Below are positions 44,620 to 53,979 of a DNA stretch of 64,000 bases, piece after piece. The notes under the pieces were generated by a model. It did not search any database, was not told the origin of the DNA, and saw nothing but the letters and a program-made list of their open reading frames with translations. The translations under genes and the position numbers were made by a program. The DNA is from Candidatus Protochlamydia phocaeensis (GTDB lineage: Bacteria; Chlamydiota; Chlamydiia; Chlamydiales; Parachlamydiaceae). Each line of letters opens with the position of its first letter. Positions within the stretch are counted from its first letter, which is position 1. The stretch lies in assembly GCF_001545115.1 (NCBI RefSeq), contig NZ_FCNU01000019.1, positions 40,734 to 104,733 on the forward strand. The letters are read 5' to 3'.

Positions 44620-45282
44620 ATGCAGCATGGCTTATTTGTAGAAGTTCAGAAATCTTTTCAAGCAGCAGCAAATCCCGTGAGGGCTAATAAGCAGCAGGCT
44701 TATATGCGCAATCTTTTTCCCTTTTTCGGTCTGCAGACGGAGGCCCGCCGCGCTTTGCAAAAGGACGTTTTTTCTTCCTTTGCCCTCAGCTCCGAACAAG
44801 AAATAGAGCCTCTCTTAAGGCTATTATGGAATCAAAGGGAAAGAGAATATCAATACTGTGCGATAGATTTGGCTAAATATCATATAAAGAAGTTGTCCTT
44901 GCTCTCTCTTCCCCTTCTGCAGGAATTGATCAAGCAAAAATCCTGGTGGGATACCGTAGACGATCTGGCCGTCAATCTTGTTGGGAAGCTAGTAGGAAGC
45001 GAGCTTCAATTAATGGACAAATGGATCAGCGATCCCGATTTATGGATTAGGCGGACAGCCCTTATCTGCCAATTGAAGCGTAAGAGCGCAACGGATAGCC
45101 ATCGCTTATTTGAATATTGCCTGCAAAGGGCGCATGAGGAAGACTTTTTTATTCGCAAGGCCATTGGATGGGCCCTGCGAGAGTATTCAAAGACCAATCC
45201 TCTAGCAGTGAAAAACTTTATCGCTCTCAACCAATCGGTCTTAAGCGGATTGAGCATACGCGAAGCGAGCAAATATGTGTGA
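44620..45282 (+). CDS. alkD: DNA alkylation repair protein AlkD
   Basis: 220 residues, HEAT-like repeats. The AlkD landmarks are RNLFPFFGLQTEARRAL, the KSWWDTVDDLA motif with the catalytic-site Trp and Asp, and LWIRRTALICQL. AlkD glycosylases excise N3- and N7-alkylated purines without flipping the base. One base separates its stop from the convergent SET gene. Confidence 0.9.
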   Translation: MQHGLFVEVQKSFQAAANPVRANKQQAYMRNLFPFFGLQTEARRALQKDVFSSFALSSEQEIEPLLRLLWNQREREYQYCAIDLAKYHIKKLSLLSLPLLQELIKQKSWWDTVDDLAVNLVGKLVGSELQLMDKWISDPDLWIRRTALICQLKRKSATDSHRLFEYCLQRAHEEDFFIRKAIGWALREYSKTNPLAVKNFIALNQSVLSGLSIREASKYV

Positions 45283-45283
45283 T

Positions 45284-46099
45284 CTATTCAGTCCCAATTG
45301 ATGGATTGCTTCTTTTGCGCCTCATCCAATAGTCGGAGCCATAGTCAAAAGTTAATTCCGTCCCTTTGGGAATAAAGCATTTGGCAATGAAGATGAGATG
45401 CAGCACGCCTCGATCCACCAACCAAAGAGGCTGCAGGTTTGGCCGATTGCTGTGATTGGCAAAGCGCATCACATTTCCTTCGCGGAGCGGATCAATGACA
45501 AAATATTTTAACGACCAGAAGCGAGTTGGATAATGAAAGCTGTAGGCATTGAAATGGGGCCGGCGCCTATCAACCCGTTGAATTATTCCCGTATATTCTC
45601 CCACAAAGGCTTTCTCTGGAAAATCGCTGCCTGCAAATAACCCATACCCCATGATAGGATCAATCCATTTGATGAAAGTGTCTGCGACAGCTCCGTCAGC
45701 AAGCTGTTTTTGATAAAAAGCATCTTGTTCATCTTTGGGAATAAGAATCCATTCAAAACGCAATAAATACGGGCAATTGCGAATGCAATCTTCCAATACT
45801 TGATAAGAGGGAAAAGTTAAAAATGGGCGGTAAGTAATCTTAAACAGCTGTTCAAATTCTTCAAGATTAAATACCTGCAGGCTAGATTGATCTTTGAGCT
45901 GAACGCTAACGCTAAAAGGTTTTACTTTTTGCAAGAGAGCTTGGCATTGCCGCCTGCCTAGCAACTGCGCCAACTCAAGAGGAGTAAATCCATGCTTATC
46001 GGGATAAAAGCGCCATTCTGACTCCTTGAATTGATTGACAATGCTTGCCTGATCATCAATGACGGCTTGATGCAAAGGGGTCATCTTACTACCATTCAT
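45284..46099 (-). CDS. Ankyrin-SET domain protein lysine methyltransferase
   Basis: 271 residues from the Met at 46099, after AAGGAAA; the longer frame to 46180 reads into a MITE fragment and is rejected. Residues 1-55 hold about one and a half ankyrin repeats (TPLHQAVIDDQASIVNQF, GFTPLELAQLLGR). The SET domain has GYGLFAGSDFPEKAFVGEYTG, RFANHSNRPN (NHS, near 211) and ELTFDYGSDYW (catalytic Tyr, near 251). Chlamydial SET proteins such as NUE methylate host histones. A nuclear or cytosolic effector role is plausible. No post-SET Cys are seen. Confidence 0.85.
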   Translation of the reverse strand: MNGSKMTPLHQAVIDDQASIVNQFKESEWRFYPDKHGFTPLELAQLLGRRQCQALLQKVKPFSVSVQLKDQSSLQVFNLEEFEQLFKITYRPFLTFPSYQVLEDCIRNCPYLLRFEWILIPKDEQDAFYQKQLADGAVADTFIKWIDPIMGYGLFAGSDFPEKAFVGEYTGIIQRVDRRRPHFNAYSFHYPTRFWSLKYFVIDPLREGNVMRFANHSNRPNLQPLWLVDRGVLHLIFIAKCFIPKGTELTFDYGSDYWMRRKRSNPSIGTE

Positions 46100-46138
46100 G
46101 ATCTTATTTTCCTTTGAAGCAATGGAAAAGGCTGTTTT

Positions 46139-46189
46139 GCAACCGAGGATTTGACGCAATCGAAAGGGTAAAAAACTCAAAACTTGGGT
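46139..46189. repeat. Right half of an ACCTGAG MITE
   Basis: TTTGACGCAATCGAAAGGGT followed by AAAAAACTCAAAACTTGGGT matches the right half of the complete copies. Its last base coincides with the third position of the stop codon of the SDR gene on the other strand. Confidence 0.65.
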
Positions 46190-47022
46190 TAATAATCGGA
46201 AAAATGACTTTCAGGCAGTGTCTGTCCCCCATCTATAATCAAACTTTGCCCCGTAATATAATCCGCTTCTTTGGAAGCCAGGAAAAGAATGGCATGAGCG
46301 ACATCTTCAGGCGTTCCCAAACGCCCAAGAGGAATTGCACGAATCATATTTTGAATATGCTCTTCCCCTAAATTCTCAAGACCCTCCGTCATGATATTGC
46401 CGGGCTCTACCGCATTGATATTGATTCGATATTTTGCCAATTCGACAGCAGCGGTTTTCACAAATCCCGCTATTCCACCTTTAGAGGCCGTATAATGCGA
46501 GTAGCCAGGAAGAGCTGTCCGCGGGCCGGAAATGGAAGAAGTAATGACAATTTTACCGCATCCTTGAGCCTTCATGCAAGGAAGGCACGCTTTGACGGCT
46601 AAAAAGGTTCCGGTCAAATTAACATTAATGACTTTTTGCCATTCTTCGAGTGTCATATTCTCCAATCTAGCATGCGGATAGATGCCGGCATTGTGGCAAA
46701 GCACGTCCACTTTGCCATAGTGCTTTAAAGTGTCCTGAACCATGCTTTCCATGTCTTTGGGATTGCTCACATCCGCTTGAATATAGAAGGCCTTTTTGCC
46801 TTTTTTTTGAATGGCTGCTTGAACGCCTTTAAGCCGCTCTTCATCTCTTCCAACCAGCATGACCTTGGCTCCTTCATCAGCAAAAAGATTGGCGATTCCT
46901 CGCCCAATCCCTCGCGAAGCCCCAGTCACAATGACTACTTGATCTGTAAATCGTTGTCCACGGGAAGATGTGGCTGAAGCGTTCTCTTGAGCAGAATATG
47001 AGGATGAAGCCAACATATGCAT
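46189..47022 (-). CDS. Short-chain dehydrogenase/reductase
   Basis: 277 residues with the SDR coenzyme loop VTGASRGIGRGIA, NAG in LCHNAGIY, the catalytic Ser and YxxxK in SSISGPRTALPGYSHYTASKG, and the C-terminal YITGQSLIIDGGQ. FabG-like; the substrate may be a sugar, steroid or ketoacyl group. The N-terminus carries an extra 25 residues rich in Ser and Ala. The stop codon abuts a MITE end, so the last residues may differ from the ancestral protein. Confidence 0.9.
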   Translation of the reverse strand: MHMLASSSYSAQENASATSSRGQRFTDQVVIVTGASRGIGRGIANLFADEGAKVMLVGRDEERLKGVQAAIQKKGKKAFYIQADVSNPKDMESMVQDTLKHYGKVDVLCHNAGIYPHARLENMTLEEWQKVINVNLTGTFLAVKACLPCMKAQGCGKIVITSSISGPRTALPGYSHYTASKGGIAGFVKTAAVELAKYRININAVEPGNIMTEGLENLGEEHIQNMIRAIPLGRLGTPEDVAHAILFLASKEADYITGQSLIIDGGQTLPESHFSDY

Positions 47023-47100
47023 TCCTAAAAAGCATGAGAAAATTAAATTTAAACTATGCCCTGTTAGCTGACAAGATTTTTACTAGCCATTAAATCCCTT

Positions 47101-47322
47101 TTATTTGCCCTCTTTGTGGATTTTGGTCTGGCTCGCCCACCATAAAAGCAAGATAGTCAAGGCGCCATTAATGATGATGGCCCATGCGTTAAAGGTAGAA
47201 GTAAACGTAAATCCTCGCATATCTAGAGGCAACTTTATAAAAAAAGGAAGCAAAAGATGGCTTAGCGTATGCAGAAACTCTGCCCCCGCAAGAAAAAACA
47301 ACATATCCCTTAAGGAAATCAT
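47101..47322 (-). CDS. Small two-helix membrane protein
   Basis: 73 residues with helices at about 5-25 and 45-65 (AWAIIINGALTILLLWWA). It starts after a GGAGG purine run in AAGGGAGGAATTGCA. No known family. It lies 78 bases downstream of the SDR gene on the same strand. Confidence 0.6.
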   Translation of the reverse strand: MISLRDMLFFLAGAEFLHTLSHLLLPFFIKLPLDMRGFTFTSTFNAWAIIINGALTILLLWWASQTKIHKEGK

Positions 47323-47392
47323 TGCAATTCCTCCCTTATCACCCCCTAGTCTTCAAAGTCGCATAGGCTATGATGAATTTAGGAACCCCCTA

Positions 47393-47440
47393 AGAGGAGG
47401 TATTAAAGCCCATAATAATCCCTATTTAAATGATAGGGCA
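47393..47440. repeat. Copy of the GAGGGTRTATTAA repeat, left part
   Basis: GAGGAGGTATTAAAGCCCATAATAATC matches the left part of the repeat at 17789. The right part is missing or diverged. Confidence 0.4.
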
Positions 47441-47503
47441 CTTTTTGTTAAAGGAATATTGCTCACCAAAGTTTTTCAGCTTTTATGACTTAGAGGTTTT
47501 TTT

Positions 47504-48487
47504 TTAAGTCCTAAAGACTTTGATCAGTGCTTTGATTTCATTTAAGCCAATAGAGGGATTAGAAAATAATAAATAAGCCGGTATAGCTTTGGGATGATAA
47601 CGGAGCCAATACTCTTTGCGTTTATTAAACTTAAACGTCCAATTGATGATTTTATAGATTCCCCTGACAACACCTGTAAATACAGGGCCAAAACCGTTAA
47701 TTTCTCCCAAAGCATCTACGGGCATCATACCTTTGGTCAAAAACCGGCAATTTTCCTTTCTGAGAATAGATAAGACAGATGTTACCAAAAACTCCGAGGT
47801 ATCGTGAAAAGCATCCGGCAATGTAGCCAAAAACTTTAACAACCATCCTTGGTTCGCCTCTACTCGACTGAGCATCAGCATGGAGGTGATCTGATCGCCA
47901 TCTTTGACATAAAACCAGCGCTTGCCTACATAGCTCTCAAAAAAGTTGAGGTGACCTAAATAAATGTGCGGCCCTTTTATGGCTTGCTGCCATTTCTCTC
48001 CCACCTGCTTCAATTTTTTTTCAATTTCGTCATCAAAAGGGATATATTCATGAATAGTCAGGCCATGCTTGATCGCTTTGTCTACTCGATGCTGCAGCCG
48101 ATGGCTGGACTGACAAGGATCCATCGCAGGATCAAAGATAAATTCCTGGCATACTTCCATTAAAATAGAGCAATGAGAGCTTTTCGCCCACTTTGCAAAG
48201 TTTTCAGAAACAATGATATAAATGATATTTAAATGAGCATCTTGGCAATAGTGGTAGAAGCCTTCTGCCAATTTCTCAGTCTCCTGAGGCGGACAAATGG
48301 GATCTCCAAAGACAACAGCGCAGTTGGATTCGATGCGATAAGCAATGGTTCCCGTACAATCGGGAAGATAAAAGAAATGACAGGGAAAGTCAAACATGGC
48401 TTCGGAAGCAGATGAGCCATATTTAACACATAATTCGCGTTCTCTTTGATTGCTTTCATTTAGTGGTAAAGAGCTGACTAATTCCAT
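47504..48487 (-). CDS. DUF2156 / MprF C-terminal-like aminoacyl-lipid transferase
   Basis: 327 residues resembling the soluble catalytic half of MprF/LPG synthase: AYRIESNCAVVFGDPICPP, the GNAT-like core RVDKAIKHGLTIHEY and the C-terminal FNKRKEYWLRYHPKAIPAYLLF. MprF transfers Lys or Ala from aminoacyl-tRNA to phosphatidylglycerol. Here no flippase domain is attached. A lipid-modifying or related peptide-transferase role is likely. Confidence 0.8.
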   Translation of the reverse strand: MELVSSLPLNESNQRERELCVKYGSSASEAMFDFPCHFFYLPDCTGTIAYRIESNCAVVFGDPICPPQETEKLAEGFYHYCQDAHLNIIYIIVSENFAKWAKSSHCSILMEVCQEFIFDPAMDPCQSSHRLQHRVDKAIKHGLTIHEYIPFDDEIEKKLKQVGEKWQQAIKGPHIYLGHLNFFESYVGKRWFYVKDGDQITSMLMLSRVEANQGWLLKFLATLPDAFHDTSEFLVTSVLSILRKENCRFLTKGMMPVDALGEINGFGPVFTGVVRGIYKIINWTFKFNKRKEYWLRYHPKAIPAYLLFSNPSIGLNEIKALIKVFRT

Positions 48488-48671
48488 TTGATCTTATTCC
48501 TGTCGATTAAACGGTAAAAAAAAATTTAAATTTGCGAATTACGTACCATTTACCATTTGTTATTTTTCTTTCAAGAAAAGAGGATCGCAAAGTCGATTAT
48601 ATTAAATAAAAATAAGCCTCGTGCTAGCGACGACTTCGTAGAAAACCTATCTGTTATTTGTCGCCAGCGTA
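48488..48671. other. A+T-rich intergenic region
   Basis: No gene recognised between the DUF2156 start and the hydrolase remnant; it should hold the promoter of the DUF2156 gene. Confidence 0.35.
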
Positions 48672-49143
48672 ATGATGCTTGCCTGGATATGGGAAAAACA
48701 GCTCGATTATTTTTCTAAGCATTAGCGGCTCGTTGCCCTGGATCTCCGCTCGCAAGGCGATTCCGGGCAATCATCAGAAGGACTTTATGCCCTTTCATGG
48801 GTTAAAGACATCAAAGCCGTTGGCGATGAACTTAACCTATCCTAATTGGATAGTCGCTTGCTGTTCCGGTATAGTCAAGTAGGCTGTTCACTTTTGCTTA
48901 AAGGACTTAAAGGGATTGATAATCATCGATGGAAGAGCGGAAATGGATCCAAATAACCCTTTTATCAAGCAACTATTGATTATTGGATCCAATTCCAGAC
49001 TGACTGCACACCTGAGTTTGGCAATGGTTTTTATGAGCAATTATTTTTTGCAAGGCTTCTGCCCGCTTTTGCCGCAAATAGGCATTCCCACTTGGATTGC
49101 AATAATCGAAGGCCCATGCTTAAGTGATAGGCAAGCGATGTAA
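48672..49143 (+). pseudogene. Degraded alpha/beta hydrolase
   Basis: One frame reads LAWIWEKQLDYFSKH, an in-frame TAG, and then RLVALDLRSQGDSGQSSEGL...WVKDIKAVGDEL, a classic alpha/beta-hydrolase N-terminal half. Another frame gives IG-stop-SLAVPV, where a TGG to TAG change has broken the GWSLA nucleophile elbow. The frame from 48916 (IIIDGRAEMDPNNPFIKQ) continues the fold. Several stops and shifts show old decay. Confidence 0.68.
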
Positions 49144-49287
49144 AGTCCCATTCTCTCTACTCATTTAGACACTATCAAATCAGCCGCCATGCCTGATTTG
49201 TCGACCAGCCAGAAGCCTTTCATTGATCTCTGGCAATCGTCACTGAAAGCCTAAAGACTAGGCATGCGAATTTAGGTGACTAGCTGT

Positions 49288-50121
49288 TTAATTGCTTGGC
49301 AATAAACGAATATGCATTTTATTTTTTGCTTCGTAAATCTTGCCTTCTAAAGGCATTTCGACTAGAAGCATATCGCAATTTGCAAATTCGACTGCAGGAA
49401 GCTCGGTCCCTTCTTCAGTTGGAAGAGCATCCGCAAGGCCGCTCCAGGTCAGGGCTAACGCATTAAGCGCATTGCAATGGATGACATGAATAATTGTCTT
49501 ACCCTTATACTCTTCAACCATTTGCTGCAAGTCTACCAAGGCACGCTCTCTCACCTGTTTCGGGCTCTCGCCGCCTTCAAATTTAGGCCTGCTAAATTTT
49601 TCACTTGCAGAAAGTGTATTCCAGGCATCCATGACACGTTGATAAGCGTAATCTCGCGGCCTGCCTTCCCACTCTCCATGCGATTGCTCAGCTGTACCCG
49701 GATATTGCTTTCCAAAGGAGCAATGGACCGCTGGCTTTAACTCTTCATAAATTTTTTCAGCAGTCTGCATCGCCCTTTTTGCATGAGAAGAGGTAATGAC
49801 ATACAGCCCCTCTGAAGGCAAATATTTTTTTAATTCGGCCGCAAGCATTTCCGCCTGATGAATTCCCTTTTCCGTCAAAGGAACCCCTAAGTTTTTTCCC
49901 TGAATAACTCTCACACCCTTCCCAGCAGTAGCCGTGCCATTTAGAGCACTTTCTCCGTGACGAATAAAGTAAATTCTTTGAACTACATCTGTTGTCACCT
50001 CCAACTGTCCATTGATTTGAGTTATCGGTTGATCTTGATAAAGCCAAGACTGTTGATTGCTTACAGCTTGCATATCTGTAGTTAGCATAATTAACCCCAT
50101 TAAAAAACTAAAAATAAACAT
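49288..50121 (-). CDS. Exported histidine-phosphatase (phosphoglycerate mutase-like)
   Basis: 277 residues with a signal peptide (FIFSFLMGLIMLTTDMQA). The catalytic motif is FIRHGES (near residue 52), followed by PLTEKGIHQAEML, SHAKRAMQTAE, and the second His in HVIHCNAL. Such exported enzymes can be acid phosphatases or phytases, or act on lipids. An insertion of about 20 residues follows the RHG motif. The target is unknown. Confidence 0.85.
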   Translation of the reverse strand: MFIFSFLMGLIMLTTDMQAVSNQQSWLYQDQPITQINGQLEVTTDVVQRIYFIRHGESALNGTATAGKGVRVIQGKNLGVPLTEKGIHQAEMLAAELKKYLPSEGLYVITSSHAKRAMQTAEKIYEELKPAVHCSFGKQYPGTAEQSHGEWEGRPRDYAYQRVMDAWNTLSASEKFSRPKFEGGESPKQVRERALVDLQQMVEEYKGKTIIHVIHCNALNALALTWSGLADALPTEEGTELPAVEFANCDMLLVEMPLEGKIYEAKNKMHIRLLPSN

Positions 50122-50266
50122 AAATAAATGATTTAAATATTAAATAATATCAAAAGATTATTTTTTAATTCAATTAATTTAACACAAATACTGAAATAAC
50201 AATTAATTCGTTATACATAATTCATTTTGATAATCATGCAATCAAATAAGGTTAATGAGTTATTAG
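50122..50266. other. Very A+T-rich upstream region of the histidine phosphatase
   Basis: No gene seen. The region probably includes the promoter of the minus-strand gene starting at 50121. Confidence 0.35.
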
Positions 50267-50398
50267 AAGGTATATTAAAACTCAAATGTGACTAGCATAG
50301 AGAAGAAAAGGGCTTGCTAGACTAAACAGCATGAGCAGTAGCCGCGGGTTGGACGCAGCCGGAACCCACGGACAATATGTAAAAACCCTTTTTTTAAG
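50267..50398. repeat. G+C-rich hairpin repeat, copy 1
   Basis: It begins GAAGGTATATTAAAACTCAAATGTG, contains GGCTTGCTAGACTAAACAGC, and has a hairpin at 50342-50371 (CCGCGGGTT pairing with AACCCACGG). It ends with GACAATATGTAAAAACCC and a T run. It corresponds in order to the copy at 57641. Confidence 0.6.
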
Positions 50399-50427
50399 AA
50401 CCAACCTTAGTGGTTTTGGGATAGCTT

Positions 50428-51630
50428 CTAAGCGTTTAATTGTTTTGTATAGAACCAACGCAAAGAAAAGGGAGCAATCAAGGTTGTGAACGTGATTACA
50501 AGGATAAGGGCTGCATAAACATCATTTGTAAAAACGTTTGCATCAAGTCCGACATTGGCAAAAATTAGCCCTACCTCTCCCCTGGGGATCATGGCCATTC
50601 CAATAACCCATTTCGTCATCCGATTCTCTCCCTTTAGAAAAAAAGCAGAAAATAATTTTCCTGCAATCGCGACTAGTATTAAAATACCGGTGAGCAACCA
50701 GATAAAGGAAGAATCCCACGAGACGACTTTCAAATCCAATGATAAGCCGATGGCAACGAAAAAGATAGGCGTAAACAAATGAATAATCGGCTTCATTTGT
50801 TTTTCAACACTATGGCTAAACTCTTTTGATTCGCGTAAGAATACGGCAAAAGGGAAAAAAAACTGTCTAGATAAAGCCAAGCCCGCAGCAAATCCTCCCA
50901 ATAACTCCGGCGCGCCCAAAGAATGAGCCATCCACGCAAAAAATAGGATCAGCGAAACAATTGTGGTCGGCAAAAGGCCAGGAATGTCGCTTTTCTTATC
51001 CCATTTTTGAATGATATAAGAAATCCCTTTCGCTAAAATGGGGGAAATTAAGAAAAACAGAATGATGAACAATAAAACTTTTGCCGTGCTCCATAAGTTG
51101 ATCTCTCCGCTTACGGAAAATTCATAGAGCATCGTCAGCAAAACGATTCCAATGATGTCATCAAAAACAGCAGCTCCAATAATAATTTGCGCTTCATGGC
51201 TATCCTGTTTTTTCAAATCGCGCAAAACCCTTAAAGTGATTCCAATACTTGTCGCAGTCAAGGTGCATGCGATGAAAAGACTGGCCAATAAAGAGAAATC
51301 AAATAAGTAGTAACTAACAAAAAATCCCAATACAAGCGGTAAAATGACTCCTCCAAGCGCCACAATAAACGCCTTACCGCCAGCGGAAGATAAATGCCCA
51401 ATATCCGTTTCTATCCCTACTTCAAAAAGGAGCAAGATAATCCCTATTTGCGCTAGCAAATGAATGGGATTGCTTATCTCAATCAATCCCAGCACACTTG
51501 GCCCGATAATGATTCCAGCAACCAGCTCCCCAATAACTGTGGGAATCTGGAAGTAGGCGGCAAGCTCGCCAAATAATCGAGCCGAAATGAGAATGAAGAC
51601 CAGTTGAAGTAAGAATGTCGGAGCATCCAT
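50428..51630 (-). CDS. Cation/proton antiporter, CPA2 (KefB/NapA-like)
   Basis: 400 residues with about 12-13 helices. Family features are PTVIGELVAGIIIGPSVLG, GIILLLFEVGIETDI and the AAVFDDIIGIVLLT helix with the paired Asp of electrogenic antiporters. There is no C-terminal TrkA-N domain. It exchanges Na+ or K+ for H+. Last gene of a three-gene operon with a 54-base gap to the CMD gene. Confidence 0.9.
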   Translation of the reverse strand: MDAPTFLLQLVFILISARLFGELAAYFQIPTVIGELVAGIIIGPSVLGLIEISNPIHLLAQIGIILLLFEVGIETDIGHLSSAGGKAFIVALGGVILPLVLGFFVSYYLFDFSLLASLFIACTLTATSIGITLRVLRDLKKQDSHEAQIIIGAAVFDDIIGIVLLTMLYEFSVSGEINLWSTAKVLLFIILFFLISPILAKGISYIIQKWDKKSDIPGLLPTTIVSLILFFAWMAHSLGAPELLGGFAAGLALSRQFFFPFAVFLRESKEFSHSVEKQMKPIIHLFTPIFFVAIGLSLDLKVVSWDSSFIWLLTGILILVAIAGKLFSAFFLKGENRMTKWVIGMAMIPRGEVGLIFANVGLDANVFTNDVYAALILVITFTTLIAPFSLRWFYTKQLNA

Positions 51631-51684
51631 TTATGACCTTATTCCTTGAAATGATTCATAGGGCGAATTTCGCTTTCCATTGTC

Positions 51685-52218
51685 TTATCCATGCGAGACA
51701 TCAAATCCCTGATTGATGGCTGCAAACATTTGATAGAAACCTGATAAGACCACGATTTCTACAAAGCCATACATGCCATATTTTTTAATGGCATCTGCTT
51801 GCACCTGCTCGGGAATATTTTTCCACACCAAGGTGGCATTCAAAACCTGCGCGGCTAATTGATAGGGTTCCGGAAAAGACTGCCCCAATATCCCATGTGC
51901 ATGTATGGACTCCGCTACCGCTTTCGGCACGCCTGCTGCTAATGCGTGCTGGACATGATCCATCCACTCAAATGCCGCATTCGTCTCTTTTGCCACGGAA
52001 AGCACGACAAATTGATAAATATCCCTCGGCAAATGTCCTTCAAACTTAAGGTAATAGCCAAGTGCTTCTATTTTTTGGCAAAGCTCGGGATGATTCATTA
52101 AAGCAGCATAGGGGCCATCGAATGGAGCGCCCTGGCTCTTTCTTTTAGCCACCATGGCTTCATAGATGGCTTTGTCTTTGGAATCTAAATCAACGGGGTT
52201 AAAAGGCAGCTTAACCAT
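51685..52218 (-). CDS. Carboxymuconolactone decarboxylase-like protein
   Basis: 177 residues, helical, with the CMD/AhpD-fold pattern VVLSVAKETNAAFEWMDHVQHALAAGVPKAV. The canonical CxxC of AhpD is absent and replaced by TNAAFEW...H, as in the decarboxylase-like branch. The reaction is unknown. It starts 14 bases after the stop of the ThDP enzyme, so the two probably work in one pathway. Confidence 0.83.
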   Translation of the reverse strand: MVKLPFNPVDLDSKDKAIYEAMVAKRKSQGAPFDGPYAALMNHPELCQKIEALGYYLKFEGHLPRDIYQFVVLSVAKETNAAFEWMDHVQHALAAGVPKAVAESIHAHGILGQSFPEPYQLAAQVLNATLVWKNIPEQVQADAIKKYGMYGFVEIVVLSGFYQMFAAINQGFDVSHG

Positions 52219-52232
52219 TTTTAGCTCCAGGA

Positions 52233-53954
52233 TTATTCTTGATAAGACCAGTCAGCGCAAGCCTTTGCCCAATCCCCTACCGGTGTCGGGAAACGTTTAT
52301 CCGCCTTGACGTCAATGACTGTCGGTCCCTTGTTTTGAAGGGCAGCAGCAAAAGCAGGGGCAAGTTCATTCGGCTGTGAAACCGTGATCCCGTTACAGCC
52401 AAGGGCTTTAGAAAAGGCGGCCCAATCCAGATCGGGCAAGAGAGTTAATTCATTGGGCACAGGCCCTTCTTGATGGGCTCGCAGCCAGACATTTCCCAAA
52501 GCGGCATTATTAATAACAACATAAATGATCGGCAATTGATAGCGGGCAGCTGTTGCGACTTCAATGCCTTGCATATGCATGCATCCATCGCCCGTGATGA
52601 CCGCGACTTTTTTATCTGGTTGTGCGCACTGCACCCCGATTGCAGCCGGAATTGCCCATCCCATAGGCCCTAGATTGGTCGCCGAAATATACGTAAGAGG
52701 AGCATACGCAGACCAGTAATGGCCGGCAAAAGCACGGTGGGCGCCGGAATCGATCAAGACAATGCCGTCGCGCGGCAAAGCGGAGCGCAGTTCGCTCACG
52801 ATCCGCGCTGGATGAATGGGAATAGCCGCACTCTTGCAATTTTCAGGATTCTGCAGCCGAGGCTGGGCAAGAATTCCCGCCAGCCATTTTTTGCGGACAT
52901 CCAATGTAGATTCCAAAGGGACGCGAATTGCATCGCTCTTAGTCTCCAACCAATTTAAATACGCTCCTGCGTCGCCTATGACAGTGCTTCCCCTCAAATG
53001 AACGCCCATCGCCAATGGATTGAGATTGACGCAGATAGAATTTTTTGGCGATAGATGCAGAGTCCAATGCATCGTATCTCTTTCATTAAGGCCTGATCCT
53101 AACACGATCAGCAAATCCGGTGGACGATCCAGGATAGCCATTCTGGAATGATGGGTACCCGCATAGCCGAATACGCCAAGCGAAAGCGGATGATCTTCAG
53201 GAAAAACGCCTTTTGCACGCAGTGTCGTCGCAACGGGAATGCTCCAGCGTTCTGCAAATTGAATCAAGGCTTGCGAAGCCTTGGCATGTTCGATGCCGGC
53301 TCCGGCTAAAATGGCAATGCGCACAGGAGGCAAGCCATCCGGCCCGCCTTGAAAATGCTTTAATGTCGCTTCCGCTGCTTGTAAAGACAGGACGCCTGCA
53401 TGGATTAGATCTGCGCTGATCGGTTGATACTCAACCTCCATATTAGCGACCTGGCTGTCTTTTGGAATAGAGAGATGAACAGGACCTGCGGGTTCGGCTA
53501 GAAGGCGGATGATGGCATGGCGCAGCAAGTGAGGAAGATTTTTGGGATTATCAATTGAACTGGAATAATGGGTCAATCCTTTCAACGTACTGACATCATC
53601 AAGCGTTTGGCTGCTGGCATCTTGAAACATGCCAAGGCCTTCAATGCAAGTTGCTGTCTCCCCGCTAATCAGGAGAAGCGGCGACCCATCTGTTTGCGCA
53701 GCTGCAACAGCCGTTACTGTATTGGCAAGGCCAGGCCCGCCAATACAAAGCGCAGCGCCAAATTTTCCACTGGCTCGCGCATACCCATCTGCCATATAAG
53801 CTGCTCCCCCTTCTTGGGCAGCTATAATTGGCTTCACAGCTGTTTGTCTTCCAAGCGCAGGCAAAAAAGGATCGACAAGCCCGCCCGGCACCATAAAAAG
53901 GTATTCAATTTTTTCTTTTGATAAACAATCGAGAATAAAATCCGTGCCCAACAT
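52233..53954 (-). CDS. Thiamine-diphosphate enzyme (acetolactate synthase/benzoylformate decarboxylase-like)
   Basis: 573 residues with three domains. The activating Glu is in AAQEGGAAYMADGYAR (near residue 48), the central domain is at about 190-330, and the ThDP/Mg motif is GDGCMHMQGIEV...NN (about 460-490). It resembles IlvB-like proteins but no regulatory subunit is near. It could decarboxylate or ligate 2-oxo acids. First gene of the operon with CMD and antiporter genes. Confidence 0.9.
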   Translation of the reverse strand: MLGTDFILDCLSKEKIEYLFMVPGGLVDPFLPALGRQTAVKPIIAAQEGGAAYMADGYARASGKFGAALCIGGPGLANTVTAVAAAQTDGSPLLLISGETATCIEGLGMFQDASSQTLDDVSTLKGLTHYSSSIDNPKNLPHLLRHAIIRLLAEPAGPVHLSIPKDSQVANMEVEYQPISADLIHAGVLSLQAAEATLKHFQGGPDGLPPVRIAILAGAGIEHAKASQALIQFAERWSIPVATTLRAKGVFPEDHPLSLGVFGYAGTHHSRMAILDRPPDLLIVLGSGLNERDTMHWTLHLSPKNSICVNLNPLAMGVHLRGSTVIGDAGAYLNWLETKSDAIRVPLESTLDVRKKWLAGILAQPRLQNPENCKSAAIPIHPARIVSELRSALPRDGIVLIDSGAHRAFAGHYWSAYAPLTYISATNLGPMGWAIPAAIGVQCAQPDKKVAVITGDGCMHMQGIEVATAARYQLPIIYVVINNAALGNVWLRAHQEGPVPNELTLLPDLDWAAFSKALGCNGITVSQPNELAPAFAAALQNKGPTVIDVKADKRFPTPVGDWAKACADWSYQE

Positions 53955-53979
53955 CTGTTTGCCTTAAAAAATCATTTAT

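Noticed and set aside
48233..48459. Small frames inside the DUF2156 gene
   Set aside because: They are shadows of a well-supported gene in another frame.
50342..50371. G+C-rich hairpin considered as a simple terminator
   Set aside because: It recurs with its surroundings at 57746, so it is part of a repeat, even if it may also terminate.
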